A stretch of 64,000 nucleotides of DNA from Zeimonas sediminis (GCF_023721795.1 NZ_JAMQYE010000001.1:558001-622000), one strand, 5' to 3'. Shown: positions 18,069 to 26,816, counted from the first letter of the stretch. Notes: generated from the letters alone by a model not told the origin. Translations and numbers: made by a program.

Positions 18069-19250
18069 TCAGCCGATCCGCTCTTTCACCCAGTCGAGCT
18101 CGCGCGCGATCGCGGTCGCCAGCGGCACGTTCCGGTAGGCCTCGGGCAGGACGTCCCAGGTGTAGGTCTCGACCTCGAGGTGCTGGCTGACCTGCTCTCG
18201 CGCGTGAAGCGCGAGCAGCTCGGCAAGGAAGGCCTGTGTCGTGCCGAAGCCGACCATCTCGGGCAGGAACACCGGCACGTGGAAGTGCACCCGCCACTCG
18301 GCGCCGTAGCCGGACTCCCGCACGGCAAGCGCCTCGGGCAGGTCCGCGAAGCGCCGAAGCGCGCCGTCGCGGCGCTCGACGACCTGGTGGAGGTAGGTCG
18401 GCTCGTCGAACTCCGCGAGCCGCGCGGCGCTCGCCTCGTCGAGGCAGGCAACGCGCAAGGCAGAGCTCAGCTGCGCCTTGGCGATCCGGATGCCGCTCGC
18501 GCGCAGCGCGGCGATGCTGGCCGCCGCGTCCTCGAACTCGACCGCGGCATGGCAGACGTCGTAGCACACGCCGACGTGACGGCGCATCGCCTCCGCCGCC
18601 CGCGCCGGCGTCAGGCCGGCGATCGCGGCCAGCCGCGCGATTGCCTGGGGGGCGTACAGCCGTTTCTCGAAGAACTCGACGGTCTCGGCGATCGTCTCGA
18701 GGAAGCAGAAAGGCTCGGGCTCCAGCGCAAGGCAGATCGACTTGCCGGTTTCGCGCTCGAGCGCCACCAGGTGGGCGACGTGCGCGATCAGGTTGTCCAC
18801 GATCCGATCCAGCCGGCCCGCCGCCCAGGGCTTGAAGGTGCACGGAACCGTGCTCAGGCTGCCCGTCATGCCTTCGGGCAGCAGCTGCGCAAGCAGCGAG
18901 GCAAGCCGGTTCGTGTATTCGAGCCGGAGCGGATCGCTCCAGTCGGGGCGATAGGCGCCCTCCTTCACGGTCGCGCCATGGAAGGTGCCGTACGGGAAGC
19001 CGTTGACCGTGAACACGTAGAAGCCGCCGTCGTCGAGCAGGCCCTTCAGGGCCTCGAGACGGGCAGGATCCGCGAGCGCCTCGGTGGCCTGCGCGCCGAG
19101 GCGCAGGCCGACCCCCATCGGCGCGTCGCCCGCCACCTGCCTGCGCACCTCGGGCAAATGGGTCGCCAGGCCGGCCATCACCTGGTCGATCGACTCTCCG
19201 GCGTGGATGTTCGTGCAGTAGGTCAGGTGCGCATCGCCGGCGATCCGCAT
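18069..19250 (-). CDS. eboE: Metabolite traffic protein EboE (sugar-isomerase-like TIM barrel)
   Basis: A 393-residue xylose-isomerase-like TIM-barrel protein. It begins MRIAGDAHLTYCTNIHAGESI and has VFTVNGFPYGTFHG, ICLALEPEPFCFLE and VGVCYDVCHAAVEFED, giving the acidic and His metal ligands of the fold; the HLTYCTNIHxGE start is characteristic of EboE. The ATG at 19250 overlaps the eboD stop as ATGA, and the long upstream frame is not coding. Its role is inferred from the ebo operon, known for export of the sunscreen scytonemin in cyanobacteria and for nematode-deterrent activity (edb) in Pseudomonas. Confidence 0.9.
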   Translation of the reverse strand: MRIAGDAHLTYCTNIHAGESIDQVMAGLATHLPEVRRQVAGDAPMGVGLRLGAQATEALADPARLEALKGLLDDGGFYVFTVNGFPYGTFHGATVKEGAYRPDWSDPLRLEYTNRLASLLAQLLPEGMTGSLSTVPCTFKPWAAGRLDRIVDNLIAHVAHLVALERETGKSICLALEPEPFCFLETIAETVEFFEKRLYAPQAIARLAAIAGLTPARAAEAMRRHVGVCYDVCHAAVEFEDAAASIAALRASGIRIAKAQLSSALRVACLDEASAARLAEFDEPTYLHQVVERRDGALRRFADLPEALAVRESGYGAEWRVHFHVPVFLPEMVGFGTTQAFLAELLALHAREQVSQHLEVETYTWDVLPEAYRNVPLATAIARELDWVKERIG

Positions 19251-20446
19251 CAGGCCTCCAGGCGCTTCTGCAGCCAGTGGAGCGCTTCCTTCATGCGCTC
19301 GGTGTCGATCTCGTGGACCTCGACGCCGGTGCCGATGTCGCCGAGCAGCGTGATCGTCAGCTCGCCGCCGAGGTGCTCCTGGAACTCTCGCAGCCCCGCC
19401 AGGATGGTCAGCTCGCCGTCGGGCTCGGTGCGCAGCATGCCGGGGTGCCAGAGGTCGAAGCCGAGGAACTCCAGCAGCGCGCAGATGCGGTCCTCCTGGC
19501 CCGGCTCGAGCAGGCCGCTCAGCACCGAGTAGCGGGCGTCGAGCGCCATGCCGATCGCGACCGCCTCGCCGTGGCGGACGTGGTGCCGGGTGATGCTCTC
19601 GAGCTTGTGCGCCGACCAGTGGCCGTAGTCGAGCGGCCGGGCGCTGCCGGTCTCGAAGGGGTCGCCGCCGTGGGCGATCTGCCGCATGTGCAACTCGGCG
19701 CAGCGCCGGATCATCGTGGCCATCGCGCCGCGCTCGAAGGTGGCGAGGTTCTCGGAGTTCTGCTCGAGCCACCTGAAGAAGCTCGCGTCACGGATCAGCG
19801 CGACCTTCACCGCCTCGGCCATGCCGGCGATCTTGTCGCGGTCCGGCAGGCTCAGCGCGAAATCGATGTCGTTGAGCACGGCGAAGGGCGGCGCGAAGCT
19901 GCCGACGAAGTTCTTAACGCCGTGGAGGTTCACGCCGTTCTTGACGCCCACCCCCGAATCGTTCTGCGCCAGCACCGTGGTGGGGATGCGGATGTGCCTC
20001 ACGCCCCGGTGCGTGGTGGCGGCCACCAGGCCGACCGCGTCGAGCACCGCGCCGCCACCGATCGCCACCACGTAGGAGTGGCGGTCGATGTGAAAGTCGA
20101 ACAGCGACTGCTGGATCGACTCGATGAAGTGCAGGTCGGCCTTGATCTTCTCGCCGCCGGGCACCAGCACCGGTTTGCAGACGAGTTCGAGGTTCGCCGC
20201 GTGATGGTCCGCGTAGGCTTGGACCTGGTCGACGAGCTCGGGGCGCGAGGCCGCCAGGCCGTCGTCGACGAACACGATCAGGCGGTGCCGCCGCGCCGGC
20301 TCGAGCCTCGCCACCGCGTCGCGCAGGGCCGGGTTTTCCGGGGCGAAAAGGTTCTCGGTGAACACCACCGGGAACTCGAACGGCACGGCGAACCGCTGCC
20401 ACACGGTCTGTTGCCCGACCTCGGAACTCGTAAGCGGGATGGTCAT
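19250..20446 (-). CDS. eboD: 3-dehydroquinate synthase-like protein EboD
   Basis: A 398-residue member of the dehydroquinate/2-epi-5-epi-valiolone synthase superfamily. The NAD+ site is GGGAVLDAVGL, followed by RIPTTVLAQNDSGVGVKNGVN; the metal site is suggested by GMAEAVKVALI (Glu), DYGHWSAHKLE (His) and HHVRHGEAVAIGM (His). Housekeeping AroB is shorter, near 360 residues, and sits with aroK; here the gene overlaps eboE by four bases, so it is the EboD sugar-phosphate cyclase. The ATG at 20446 is used because the upstream frame continues into the divergent promoter region. Confidence 0.92.
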   Translation of the reverse strand: MTIPLTSSEVGQQTVWQRFAVPFEFPVVFTENLFAPENPALRDAVARLEPARRHRLIVFVDDGLAASRPELVDQVQAYADHHAANLELVCKPVLVPGGEKIKADLHFIESIQQSLFDFHIDRHSYVVAIGGGAVLDAVGLVAATTHRGVRHIRIPTTVLAQNDSGVGVKNGVNLHGVKNFVGSFAPPFAVLNDIDFALSLPDRDKIAGMAEAVKVALIRDASFFRWLEQNSENLATFERGAMATMIRRCAELHMRQIAHGGDPFETGSARPLDYGHWSAHKLESITRHHVRHGEAVAIGMALDARYSVLSGLLEPGQEDRICALLEFLGFDLWHPGMLRTEPDGELTILAGLREFQEHLGGELTITLLGDIGTGVEVHEIDTERMKEALHWLQKRLEA

Positions 20447-20574
20447 CTCGGCCGCCCTTTCATTCCGGCCGCGAAGCGACCGGTCTCTGTCGACATTGTG
20501 TACCAACGGTCATGGATAGAAAATGTCTGGACGGCCGGCTCGATCGGCCGATTCAACCGGAGACATCTTTCGCC

Positions 20575-20937
20575 ATGCGCTACCTGAATATCCTGCTGGG
20601 ACTCCTGATGCTCGCCTTCGTCGCGGTCCAGTACAACGACCCCGACGGGCCCTTGTGGATGGCGATCTACGCGGTGCCGATGATCTGGGCCTTCCTCGCC
20701 GCCTTCCGGCTGCCGCTGTTGCGCACGCCCCTCGGCAGCCGCCTGCTGCAACTAAGCCTGCTGGCCGGCATCGCCGCGACCCTGTACTACTGGCCGCAGA
20801 TGCCGGGCTTCTGGCACAAGGAAGTCTGGTGGAACGAGGAAACCGCGCGCGAGGGCATGGGCGTGATGCTCTTGCTGCTCACCTTGCTGGTCGCCTGGCT
20901 CACCTCGCGTCGCCGCTCGTCCGCGCCGGCAGCCTGA
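20575..20937 (+). CDS. Transmembrane 220 family small membrane protein
   Basis: A 120-residue protein with about four hydrophobic helices. It opens MRYLNILLGLLMLAFVAVQYNDPDGP; the QYNDPD turn after the first helix and the later FWHKEVWWNEETAREGMG are the hallmarks of the Tmemb_220 family, whose function is unknown. It is divergent from eboD and convergent with the cytochrome gene (37-base gap). The ATG at 20575, preceded at a distance by GGAG, is chosen over one at 20512. Confidence 0.8.
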   Translation: MRYLNILLGLLMLAFVAVQYNDPDGPLWMAIYAVPMIWAFLAAFRLPLLRTPLGSRLLQLSLLAGIAATLYYWPQMPGFWHKEVWWNEETAREGMGVMLLLLTLLVAWLTSRRRSSAPAA

Positions 20938-20974
20938 TCGCCAGGTGGCGCGGCGCAAGCCGCGCCTGGCGAGG

Positions 20975-21352
20975 TCAGGGCGAGAACTCGTGGCTCTTGA
21001 TGTAGGCTGCGACGGCCATCCGCTGCTGCTGCGAGAAGACGTCCTTCCAGGCCGGCATCTTCCGGAAACCGTAGGTCGTGCGGTCGTAGATGAAGTCGGC
21101 ATCCATCCGGCCGGGGACCAGCTTGGGCGCCTTGCCGGGATAGGCACTGGCGCCATGGCAGTGACGGCACTGCTGCTGCCACACCTGCTTGCCCATCTCT
21201 ATGTTGGCCGGATCCTCCAGGAAGGCCTTGGTGAATTCCGGCGGCTTCTCCTCGCCCGGCTTGTCGCTGGCATGGATGCCGGTCGACAGGCAGAGCATGG
21301 CTGCCGCGATTGCCGCGCTGACCTTGCCTTTCGTCATCGTTCGCTCTTTCAT
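20975..21352 (-). CDS. Secreted class I cytochrome c
   Basis: Periplasmic electron carrier of 125 residues. A signal peptide (SAAIAAAMLCLSTGIHA) precedes one haem-binding CRHCH, with GKAPKLVPG after it and a Met ligand likely in FRKMPAWKD. It lies downstream of the PQQ-type dehydrogenase on the same strand, an arrangement in which the cytochrome takes electrons from the quinoprotein. An alternative ATG at 21337 would shorten it by five residues; neither start has a strong ribosome site. A strong hairpin at 21434-21467 lies between the two genes and may limit readthrough. Confidence 0.88.
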   Translation of the reverse strand: MKERTMTKGKVSAAIAAAMLCLSTGIHASDKPGEEKPPEFTKAFLEDPANIEMGKQVWQQQCRHCHGASAYPGKAPKLVPGRMDADFIYDRTTYGFRKMPAWKDVFSQQQRMAVAAYIKSHEFSP

Positions 21353-21433
21353 GAACCTCGTGAACCCCTTCTGAGTCGGCGCCCCGGCCCCCCGGGGGCT
21401 GCGCCGACCAGATCGAATGCTCCAGAAACCAGA

Positions 21434-21467
21434 AAGGGCGCCACGGGCGACTGCCCGTGGCGCCCTT
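21434..21467 (-). terminator. Strong hairpin after the PQQ-type dehydrogenase gene
   Basis: A perfect 13-base stem, GGGCGCCACGGGC (21436-21448) against 21453-21465, closes a 4-base loop, with TTT following on the minus strand. It is 23 bases past the stop of the 21490 gene and before the cytochrome gene, so it would terminate or attenuate the transcript. Confidence 0.7.
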
Positions 21468-21489
21468 GCCCTTGCCGCTCAGGCGACGA

Positions 21490-22791
21490 TCACTGCGCCG
21501 GAACGATCTTGTAGATCGTGTCCAGCGAGCCGTTCGGACCCGTGGTGACCGAGGTCAGCGCGTAGACCTCGCCATTGGCGTCCTGCGCGAAGGCCAGGAT
21601 GTAGGGCAGCTTGCCCGACATGCCCACGACTTCGGCGACTTCCATCGTCCACTTGCCGTCCGCGCCCTTCGAGCCGATGAAGATCTGGCCGTCCATCTCG
21701 GCGAAGGACTTGCTCCAGTCGCCGAAGATGTACTTGCCCTTCCAGGCAGCGTGCGATCCCTGGTAGACGTAGCCGCCGGTGACCGAGATGCCCATGCAGC
21801 CGTCGGGCTTGGCGGTGCAGTTCTTGTACTCCAGGATCGGCAGGGTCAGGCCGTTCTTGTCGCAGCTGGCCGGATGGTTGTCGGGCTTCGTGTAGTCGAA
21901 GCAGTGCGTGGCCTCCATGCGGCGCCAGCCCATGTTCTGCCCCTTGCCCACGATGCTGACTTCCTCGTAGCTGTTCTGCTGCACGTCGCCGCAGAAGAGC
22001 GCACCGCTACCGGTGTCGAAGGAGCAGCGCCACGGGTTGCGCAGGCCGTAGGCCCAGATCTCCGGCAGCGAGTTGCGGTCCTTGACGAACGGGTTGTCGT
22101 CGGGAATGCCGTAGGGCTTGTCGCCGGTGCGCTTGTCCACGTCGATCCGCAGGATCTTGCCCAGCATCGTGGTCCGGTCCTGGCCGTTGCCGTCGGTCAC
22201 GTTGTGGCCGATGCCCCAGTCGTTCGCGTAGCCGCCGTCACCGGTGGAGATGTAGAGCATCCCGTCGGGACCGAAGCCGATCCAGTGGCCGTTGTGGTTG
22301 AACTGCGGCCAGGGGATCGAGGTGATCCGGCGCGCGGTGCTCGGATCGGCCATGTTCGGGTCGCTCTTGGAAACCGTGTACTCCTCGACCACGTTGCTGT
22401 GGTCGTACCAGAGCATCTGGCCGAGATCCTGCTGGAAGTCCAGGTGCGCGCTGTACGCCACGTAGAACTTGCCGTTCTCCTTGAACTTCGGGTGGAAGGC
22501 GATGCCGAGCAGGCCCCGCTCGTCGAAGTCGTGGTGCTGCTTGACGATCTTGCTGCGCACGTCCAGGAACGGCACCGGAAGCATCTTGCCGTTCTCGACC
22601 ACCCGCACCCGGCCGAACTGCTCGATGACGAACATCCGGTTGTCACCCGGGGGCTGGACCATGGCCAGCGGCGTGTTGACTTTCGTGACGACCGGCTCGA
22701 GCTTGATCTTCGGGCCTGCCATCGCGGCGCCGCTGCCGAACGCGATGCCCAGCGCAGCGACCAGCGCGGCTCCCAGTTTGATGGGACTCAT
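21490..22791 (-). CDS. PQQ-dependent sugar dehydrogenase family protein (soluble beta-propeller)
   Basis: A 433-residue secreted beta-propeller of the glucose/sorbosone dehydrogenase (YliI/GdhB) family. Signal peptide MSPIKLGAALVAALGIAFGS..AMA. Landmarks: RGLLGIAFHPKF, HNHGHWIGFGPDGMLYISTGDGG, GKILRIDVDK and AYGLRNPWRCSFDT, the usual motifs of the family. Six cysteines lie in 21800-22050, consistent with a periplasmic location. PQQ binding is a family inference; the substrate is unknown. AGGAG precedes the ATG. It lies inside the ebo region, next to the cytochrome gene. Confidence 0.88.
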   Translation of the reverse strand: MSPIKLGAALVAALGIAFGSGAAMAGPKIKLEPVVTKVNTPLAMVQPPGDNRMFVIEQFGRVRVVENGKMLPVPFLDVRSKIVKQHHDFDERGLLGIAFHPKFKENGKFYVAYSAHLDFQQDLGQMLWYDHSNVVEEYTVSKSDPNMADPSTARRITSIPWPQFNHNGHWIGFGPDGMLYISTGDGGYANDWGIGHNVTDGNGQDRTTMLGKILRIDVDKRTGDKPYGIPDDNPFVKDRNSLPEIWAYGLRNPWRCSFDTGSGALFCGDVQQNSYEEVSIVGKGQNMGWRRMEATHCFDYTKPDNHPASCDKNGLTLPILEYKNCTAKPDGCMGISVTGGYVYQGSHAAWKGKYIFGDWSKSFAEMDGQIFIGSKGADGKWTMEVAEVVGMSGKLPYILAFAQDANGEVYALTSVTTGPNGSLDTIYKIVPAQ

Positions 22792-22933
22792 TGCTCCTCC
22801 TGATTATTGATTCGCCGGAAAGGATCCGGCGTTCGTGTTCCGGCGCAACGACGAGCCCGATCAGAGAAAGGGATCTTCCGCACCGGCCGGGCCTGCGCTG
22901 ACCACCCCCCCGTCAGGCAGAACCCGTGAATTC

Positions 22934-22961
22934 AGTATAGATCAGTTGACTTCGCTCAAAC
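22934..22961 (-). promoter_or_regulatory. Candidate promoter of the PQQ-dehydrogenase gene
   Basis: On the minus strand TATACT (22934-22939) follows TTGTTT at an 18-base spacing, in an AT-richer patch about 140 bases before the start at 22791. Only the TTG of the -35 matches. A small hairpin, CGCCGG against CCGGCG (22813-22831), lies in the leader. Apart from these, the 280-base gap 22792-23071 shows nothing. Confidence 0.4.
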
Positions 22962-23071
22962 AACGCAAATCGGAGGTTTGCAGAACGCGATCGCGCGGCC
23001 CGTCGAGCGTGTCAGCGAGCGCGCCTGGACGCCAGGCGTCGCCGCCCCGCGACAAGGCGCGCCCTGCCCGT

Positions 23072-23998
23072 TCACTTGATGATCAGGTCGTCCATCGAGC
23101 GGCGGTTCGCGAGCTTCTCGACACGCGGCTCGCGGCCGCCGCGCAGGATCGAGTTGCCCTCGTAGAGCGCGCGCTGGTCGATGTCGACCGGGTTCAGCCA
23201 GTCGGCTTCCTTCATCTGCCCGCTCTGGCCGTAGGCGTCGAGCGCGTTCTGGTAGCAGGCCAGCCGGACCTGTTCTTCCGGGATCCCGCGCTGCAGCGCC
23301 AGGCGGGCGGTCTTGGCGACTCCGAGCGGCTCCGAGATCCCCCAGTCGCAGGCCGAGTCGACGATGATCTGCCGGGCGCCGTACTGGCGCAGGATCTCGA
23401 CCATCCGCTCGTTGCCCATCTTGGTGCTCGGGTAGATCGAGAAGGCGGCCCAGAAGCCGCGATCGAGGCACTCGCGAACGGTTTCCTCGTTGTTGTGGTC
23501 GATCACCACCTTGGCCGGGTCGAGGCCGTGCTCGATGCACACGTCCATCGAGCGCGAAGTGCCGCGCTTCTTGTCCCGGTGCGGCGTGTGGATCATGACC
23601 GGAAGGTCGAGCTCCTTCGCCAGGTCGAGCTGCAGCCGGAAGTACTTGTCCTCGAGCGCGGTCTGCTCGTCGTAGCCGATCTCGCCGATCGCAACCACCC
23701 CTTCCTTCAGCGCGAAGCGCGGGATCAGCTCCATCACGCCCTCGGCCAGCGCCTCGTTGTTGGCCTCCTTGGAATTCAGGCCGATCGTGCAGTAGTGGCG
23801 GATGCCGAACTGCCCGGCACGGAAGCGCTCGAAGCCCACCAGCGTGGACAGGTAGTCGAGGTAGGACCCGACGTTGGTGCGCGGCTGGCCCAGCCAGAAG
23901 GCCGGCTCGATGACCGCGACGACGCCGGCCGCGGCCATGGCCTCGTAGTCGTCGGTGGTGCGCGACACCATGTGCGCGTGGGGATCGATGAACATCAT
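23072..23998 (-). CDS. eboB: TatD-family hydrolase EboB
   Basis: A 308-residue metal-dependent hydrolase of the TatD/amidohydrolase superfamily. Metal ligands are visible as DPHAHM (residues 5-10), GEIGYDEQ, MIHTPHRDKK, IDHNNEE and VDSACDWG. Nuclease-type TatD is about 260 residues; the longer form with the FGIRHYCTIGLNSKEANN segment is the EboB version. AGGAG precedes the ATG. It lies 60 bases after eboA on the same strand, separated from eboD-E-C by the dehydrogenase/cytochrome insertion. Confidence 0.88.
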   Translation of the reverse strand: MMFIDPHAHMVSRTTDDYEAMAAAGVVAVIEPAFWLGQPRTNVGSYLDYLSTLVGFERFRAGQFGIRHYCTIGLNSKEANNEALAEGVMELIPRFALKEGVVAIGEIGYDEQTALEDKYFRLQLDLAKELDLPVMIHTPHRDKKRGTSRSMDVCIEHGLDPAKVVIDHNNEETVRECLDRGFWAAFSIYPSTKMGNERMVEILRQYGARQIIVDSACDWGISEPLGVAKTARLALQRGIPEEQVRLACYQNALDAYGQSGQMKEADWLNPVDIDQRALYEGNSILRGGREPRVEKLANRRSMDDLIIK

Positions 23999-24058
23999 CT
24001 GTCGTCTCCTGGATCTTTCAGTCTCTTGATCTTTCTTTCTCGAAAGGGGCCACGGGCC

Positions 24059-24919
24059 TCAGGCGCAGCGCGCGGACAGGGCTTCCCAGTTCAGCTCGCC
24101 GCGGGCGATCGCGTCGCGCAGCTCGGGAACCCGGTCGAGCACCGCCGCCGCGGCGGGATCCGGGCTGGCAGCCAGCCCGAGCGCCGCGGCCTGCCTGAAG
24201 CAGTCGCCGTCGTCGAGCGCCCTGGCCAGGTCGTCGATCATCGACCCCCTGGCAAAGGGGCCTACGCAACGCCAGATCTCCCACGGGACCGGCCGGCCGG
24301 CAGCCCGCCGCTCGTGGGAGAAGTCGATCATGATCCGGGCCAGCTCGTCGTTGGCGCGCTCGTCGAGGCCGACGATCGGCGACAGCCTGCTGCCCACGAA
24401 GAGCGCCTTCAGCACCATGTGGGTCCAGCGATGCGCATCGAAGTGCTGCCGCGCGTAGGGATTGCCGTGGGCGATCGCCTCGAACACCGCCTGCACGTTG
24501 CCCCGCAGCCCCTCGCCCACCTGGCGCTCGAGCGCGTCCGAGTTCGGGTACACGGGCAGGCCGCGATAGAGCGCGATCGACTCGGCCACGTCGGCGGTCT
24601 GGCACAGGTCGCGGAAGCGCTCGGCGAAGCCTTCGGCGGGCAGCGAGGCCAGCAGCAGCACGCGCGCCGCGTCGGCGACGCTCCAGCCTGCGAGGGACCA
24701 GCCGGGCACCTGCCCGGCCAGCCGGGCGAGCGCCTCGGCGTCGGGCGCGAGGGGGGCCTTGCCGAGACGGCGCGGGGCCATGCCGAGGGCCACGTGCAGC
24801 GACTTGTCGGAGGGCGAGGCGGTCATTGCCGCGAGCTGCTCGTCGAGCCAGCGTTTCTGCGCCTCGTCGAGGCGCGCGCGAAGGCAGTCGCGCAGGATGC
24901 TCCGGACCGGCTCGTTCAT
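24059..24919 (-). CDS. eboA: EboA-family metabolite traffic protein
   Basis: A 286-residue, largely helical cytoplasmic protein. It has the EboA hallmark segment AHGNPYARQHFDAHRWTHMVLKALFVGSRL near the middle and ISPIVGLDERANDELARIM after it. The ATG at 24919 (MNEPVRSIL) is used because GGGGAG lies five bases before it; the frame further upstream runs into the divergent gap. Biochemical role unknown. It leads the eboA-eboB pair and is divergent from eboF. Confidence 0.85.
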   Translation of the reverse strand: MNEPVRSILRDCLRARLDEAQKRWLDEQLAAMTASPSDKSLHVALGMAPRRLGKAPLAPDAEALARLAGQVPGWSLAGWSVADAARVLLLASLPAEGFAERFRDLCQTADVAESIALYRGLPVYPNSDALERQVGEGLRGNVQAVFEAIAHGNPYARQHFDAHRWTHMVLKALFVGSRLSPIVGLDERANDELARIMIDFSHERRAAGRPVPWEIWRCVGPFARGSMIDDLARALDDGDCFRQAAALGLAASPDPAAAAVLDRVPELRDAIARGELNWEALSARCA

Positions 24920-25087
24920 CTGTCTCCCCACTCTCGGATCGGTTCCGGCCGCCCGGAAACCGGTTGCCGAGGGCCGTTTTCGCGGGATATTGCCAACGGT
25001 CGGACGCCCTAGCAAATGGTATTACACTCGCCCGGTTCGCAATCCGCCCGCCCGGCTCCCGGGCATGCTCCCGAGCGTCCCGATCCG

Positions 25088-26473
25088 ATGAAACCGTGCC
25101 TGGTCATTCTCGCCGTCGGCCTGTCGCCGGCCCTGGTCGGCGAGCACACTCCGAACCTCAAGCGCCTGGCCGCACGCGGCGGACAGCGGCCGCTGGACAC
25201 GGTGGTGCCCGCGGTCACGTGCACCGTGCAGTCGACGCTGGTCACCGGGCTGATGCCCTCGGGCCATGGAGCGGTGGCGAACGGCTGGTATTTCCGCGAC
25301 CTCAGCGAGATCTGGCTGTGGCGGCAGTCGAACCGGCTGGTCGCCGGCGAGAAGGTCTGGGAGGCGGGCAAGCGGCGCGACCCGTCCTTCACCTGCGCGA
25401 AGATGTTCTGGTGGTACAACATGTACTCCAGCGCCGACTGGAGCGCGACGCCGCGGCCGATGTACCCGGCCGACGGCCGCAAGATCCCGGATCACTACGC
25501 GCAACCCTACGAACTGCACGACGAGCTCGACGCGAAGCTCGGCCAGTTCCCGCTGTTCAAGTTCTGGGGGCCGATGACCGACATCTCGTCGACCGCCTGG
25601 ATCGCCGACGCGACGCTGCACGTGATGCAGACGCGCAGCCCGACGCTGACGCTCACCTACCTGCCGCACCTCGACTACAACCTGCAGCGCCTCGGGCCGG
25701 ACCTCGCCCATCCGCGCGTGCAGGCCGACCTGCGCGAACTCGATGCGGAGTGCGGCAAGCTGATCGACTTCGCGGACGCCACCGGCCGCGACGTGATCGT
25801 GGTGTCGGAATACGGCATCACGCCGGTGTCCGACGCGATCCACATCAACCGGGCGCTGCGCGAGGCGGGCCTGATCCGGGTGCGCCCCGAGGAGTTCGGC
25901 CGCGAGATCCTCGATCCGGGCGCCAGCGTTGCCTTCGCGCTGGCCGATCACCAGATCGCGCACGTCTACGTGAACGACCCTTCGCGGATCGACGAGGTGC
26001 GCGCGATCGTCGAGCGCCTCGACGGCGTCGAGGCGGTCCTCGACGAGGCCGGCAAGCGCGCCGCCGGGCTCGACCACGAGCGCTCGGGAGAGCTGGTCGC
26101 GATCTCGCGGGCGGACCGCTGGTTCAGCTACTACTACTGGCTCGACGACCGGCTGGCGCCCGACTTCGCGCGCACCGTGGACATCCACCGCAAGCCCGGC
26201 TACGACCCGGTCGAGCTGTTCGTCGATCCGGAACTGCGCTTTCCGATGGTCGCCACCGCCTGGCGGCTCGCCAAGCGCAAGCTCGGCATGCGCGCGCTGA
26301 TGGACGTGATTTCGCTGAAGGACGTCGGGCTGGTCAAGGGCTCGCACGGCCGCATCACCGACGATCCGGCGCACGGGCCCGTCGTGATCAGCTCGCGGGG
26401 CGAGCTGCTGCCTGCCGGCAACGTGGCGGCCACCGACTTCAAGCGGCTGGTGCTCGAGCACGTGTTCGGCTGA
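25088..26473 (+). CDS. eboF: Nucleotide pyrophosphatase/phosphodiesterase family protein EboF
   Basis: A 461-residue alkaline-phosphatase-superfamily enzyme. It opens MKPCLVILAVGLSPALVGEHTPNLKRLAARG; the expected metal Asp of this motif is not obvious (VGLSP instead of DGL). The nucleophile region is PAVTCTVQSTLVTGLMPSGHG (Thr in TCTVQST), and later sites are YLPHLDYNLQR, VVSEYGITPV and KGSHGRI. The start at 25088 avoids the long upstream frame. It diverges from eboA across a 168-base gap, completing the set of six ebo genes. Confidence 0.88.
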   Translation: MKPCLVILAVGLSPALVGEHTPNLKRLAARGGQRPLDTVVPAVTCTVQSTLVTGLMPSGHGAVANGWYFRDLSEIWLWRQSNRLVAGEKVWEAGKRRDPSFTCAKMFWWYNMYSSADWSATPRPMYPADGRKIPDHYAQPYELHDELDAKLGQFPLFKFWGPMTDISSTAWIADATLHVMQTRSPTLTLTYLPHLDYNLQRLGPDLAHPRVQADLRELDAECGKLIDFADATGRDVIVVSEYGITPVSDAIHINRALREAGLIRVRPEEFGREILDPGASVAFALADHQIAHVYVNDPSRIDEVRAIVERLDGVEAVLDEAGKRAAGLDHERSGELVAISRADRWFSYYYWLDDRLAPDFARTVDIHRKPGYDPVELFVDPELRFPMVATAWRLAKRKLGMRALMDVISLKDVGLVKGSHGRITDDPAHGPVVISSRGELLPAGNVAATDFKRLVLEHVFG

Positions 26474-26478
26474 GCCGA

Positions 26479-26517
26479 GCCTCGGGGCCGAACCGCGGTT
26501 CGACGAGCCCCGCCTCA
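26479..26517. terminator. Palindromic hairpin between convergent genes
   Basis: CGAACCGCGGTTCG (26489-26502) is a perfect 14-base palindrome within a longer imperfect GC-rich stem, in the 41-base gap between the ends of eboF and the ferredoxin gene. There is no T-run, so it is a weak candidate for a bidirectional terminator. Confidence 0.35.
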
Positions 26518-26802
26518 GTCCGCGCGCTGAAGCGAGATCGCCCCCTCGGGGCAGGCCTTCACGCACAAGCCGCAGGCCTGGCAGGCGTCGGGCCTGGCCA
26601 CCCGGGCCTGCCTGCCGCCGTGAGCCCAGGCCTTCAGGCGCCCCCTCAGCGATAGCGCCGCCCGGTCCTCGGGCGAGATCGGGGCGATGTCGAAGACGTC
26701 GCAGGGACACACGCTCACGCAGGCCGCCTTGGCTTCGCAGCGGTTGCGATCGATGCGCGGGACGAACTTCCCGGGTGGGCCCGCACAGGCGGCATTCGAC
26801 AT
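26515..26802 (-). CDS. Ferredoxin family protein with two Fe-S sites
   Basis: A 95-residue ferredoxin. The second site has a complete CxxCxxCxxxCP ligand set (DACQACGLCVKACPEGAI). The first reads RCEAKAACVSVCPCDVF, in which the usual second Cys is Lys, so it may hold a [3Fe-4S] cluster, or use the extra Cys after CP. This pattern is known in 7Fe-type ferredoxins. The ATG at 26802 (MSNAACAGPP) lies inside a much longer open frame that is the shadow of the next gene. It follows the EamA permease by 14 bases and is probably cotranscribed. Partner unknown. Confidence 0.85.
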   Translation of the reverse strand: MSNAACAGPPGKFVPRIDRNRCEAKAACVSVCPCDVFDIAPISPEDRAALSLRGRLKAWAHGGRQARVARPDACQACGLCVKACPEGAISLQRAD

Positions 26803-26816
26803 CGGCTTCTCCGGGT

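Noticed and set aside
19250-20446. Housekeeping aroB
   Set aside because: No aroK neighbour, longer than AroB, and overlaps eboE; context assigns it to eboD.
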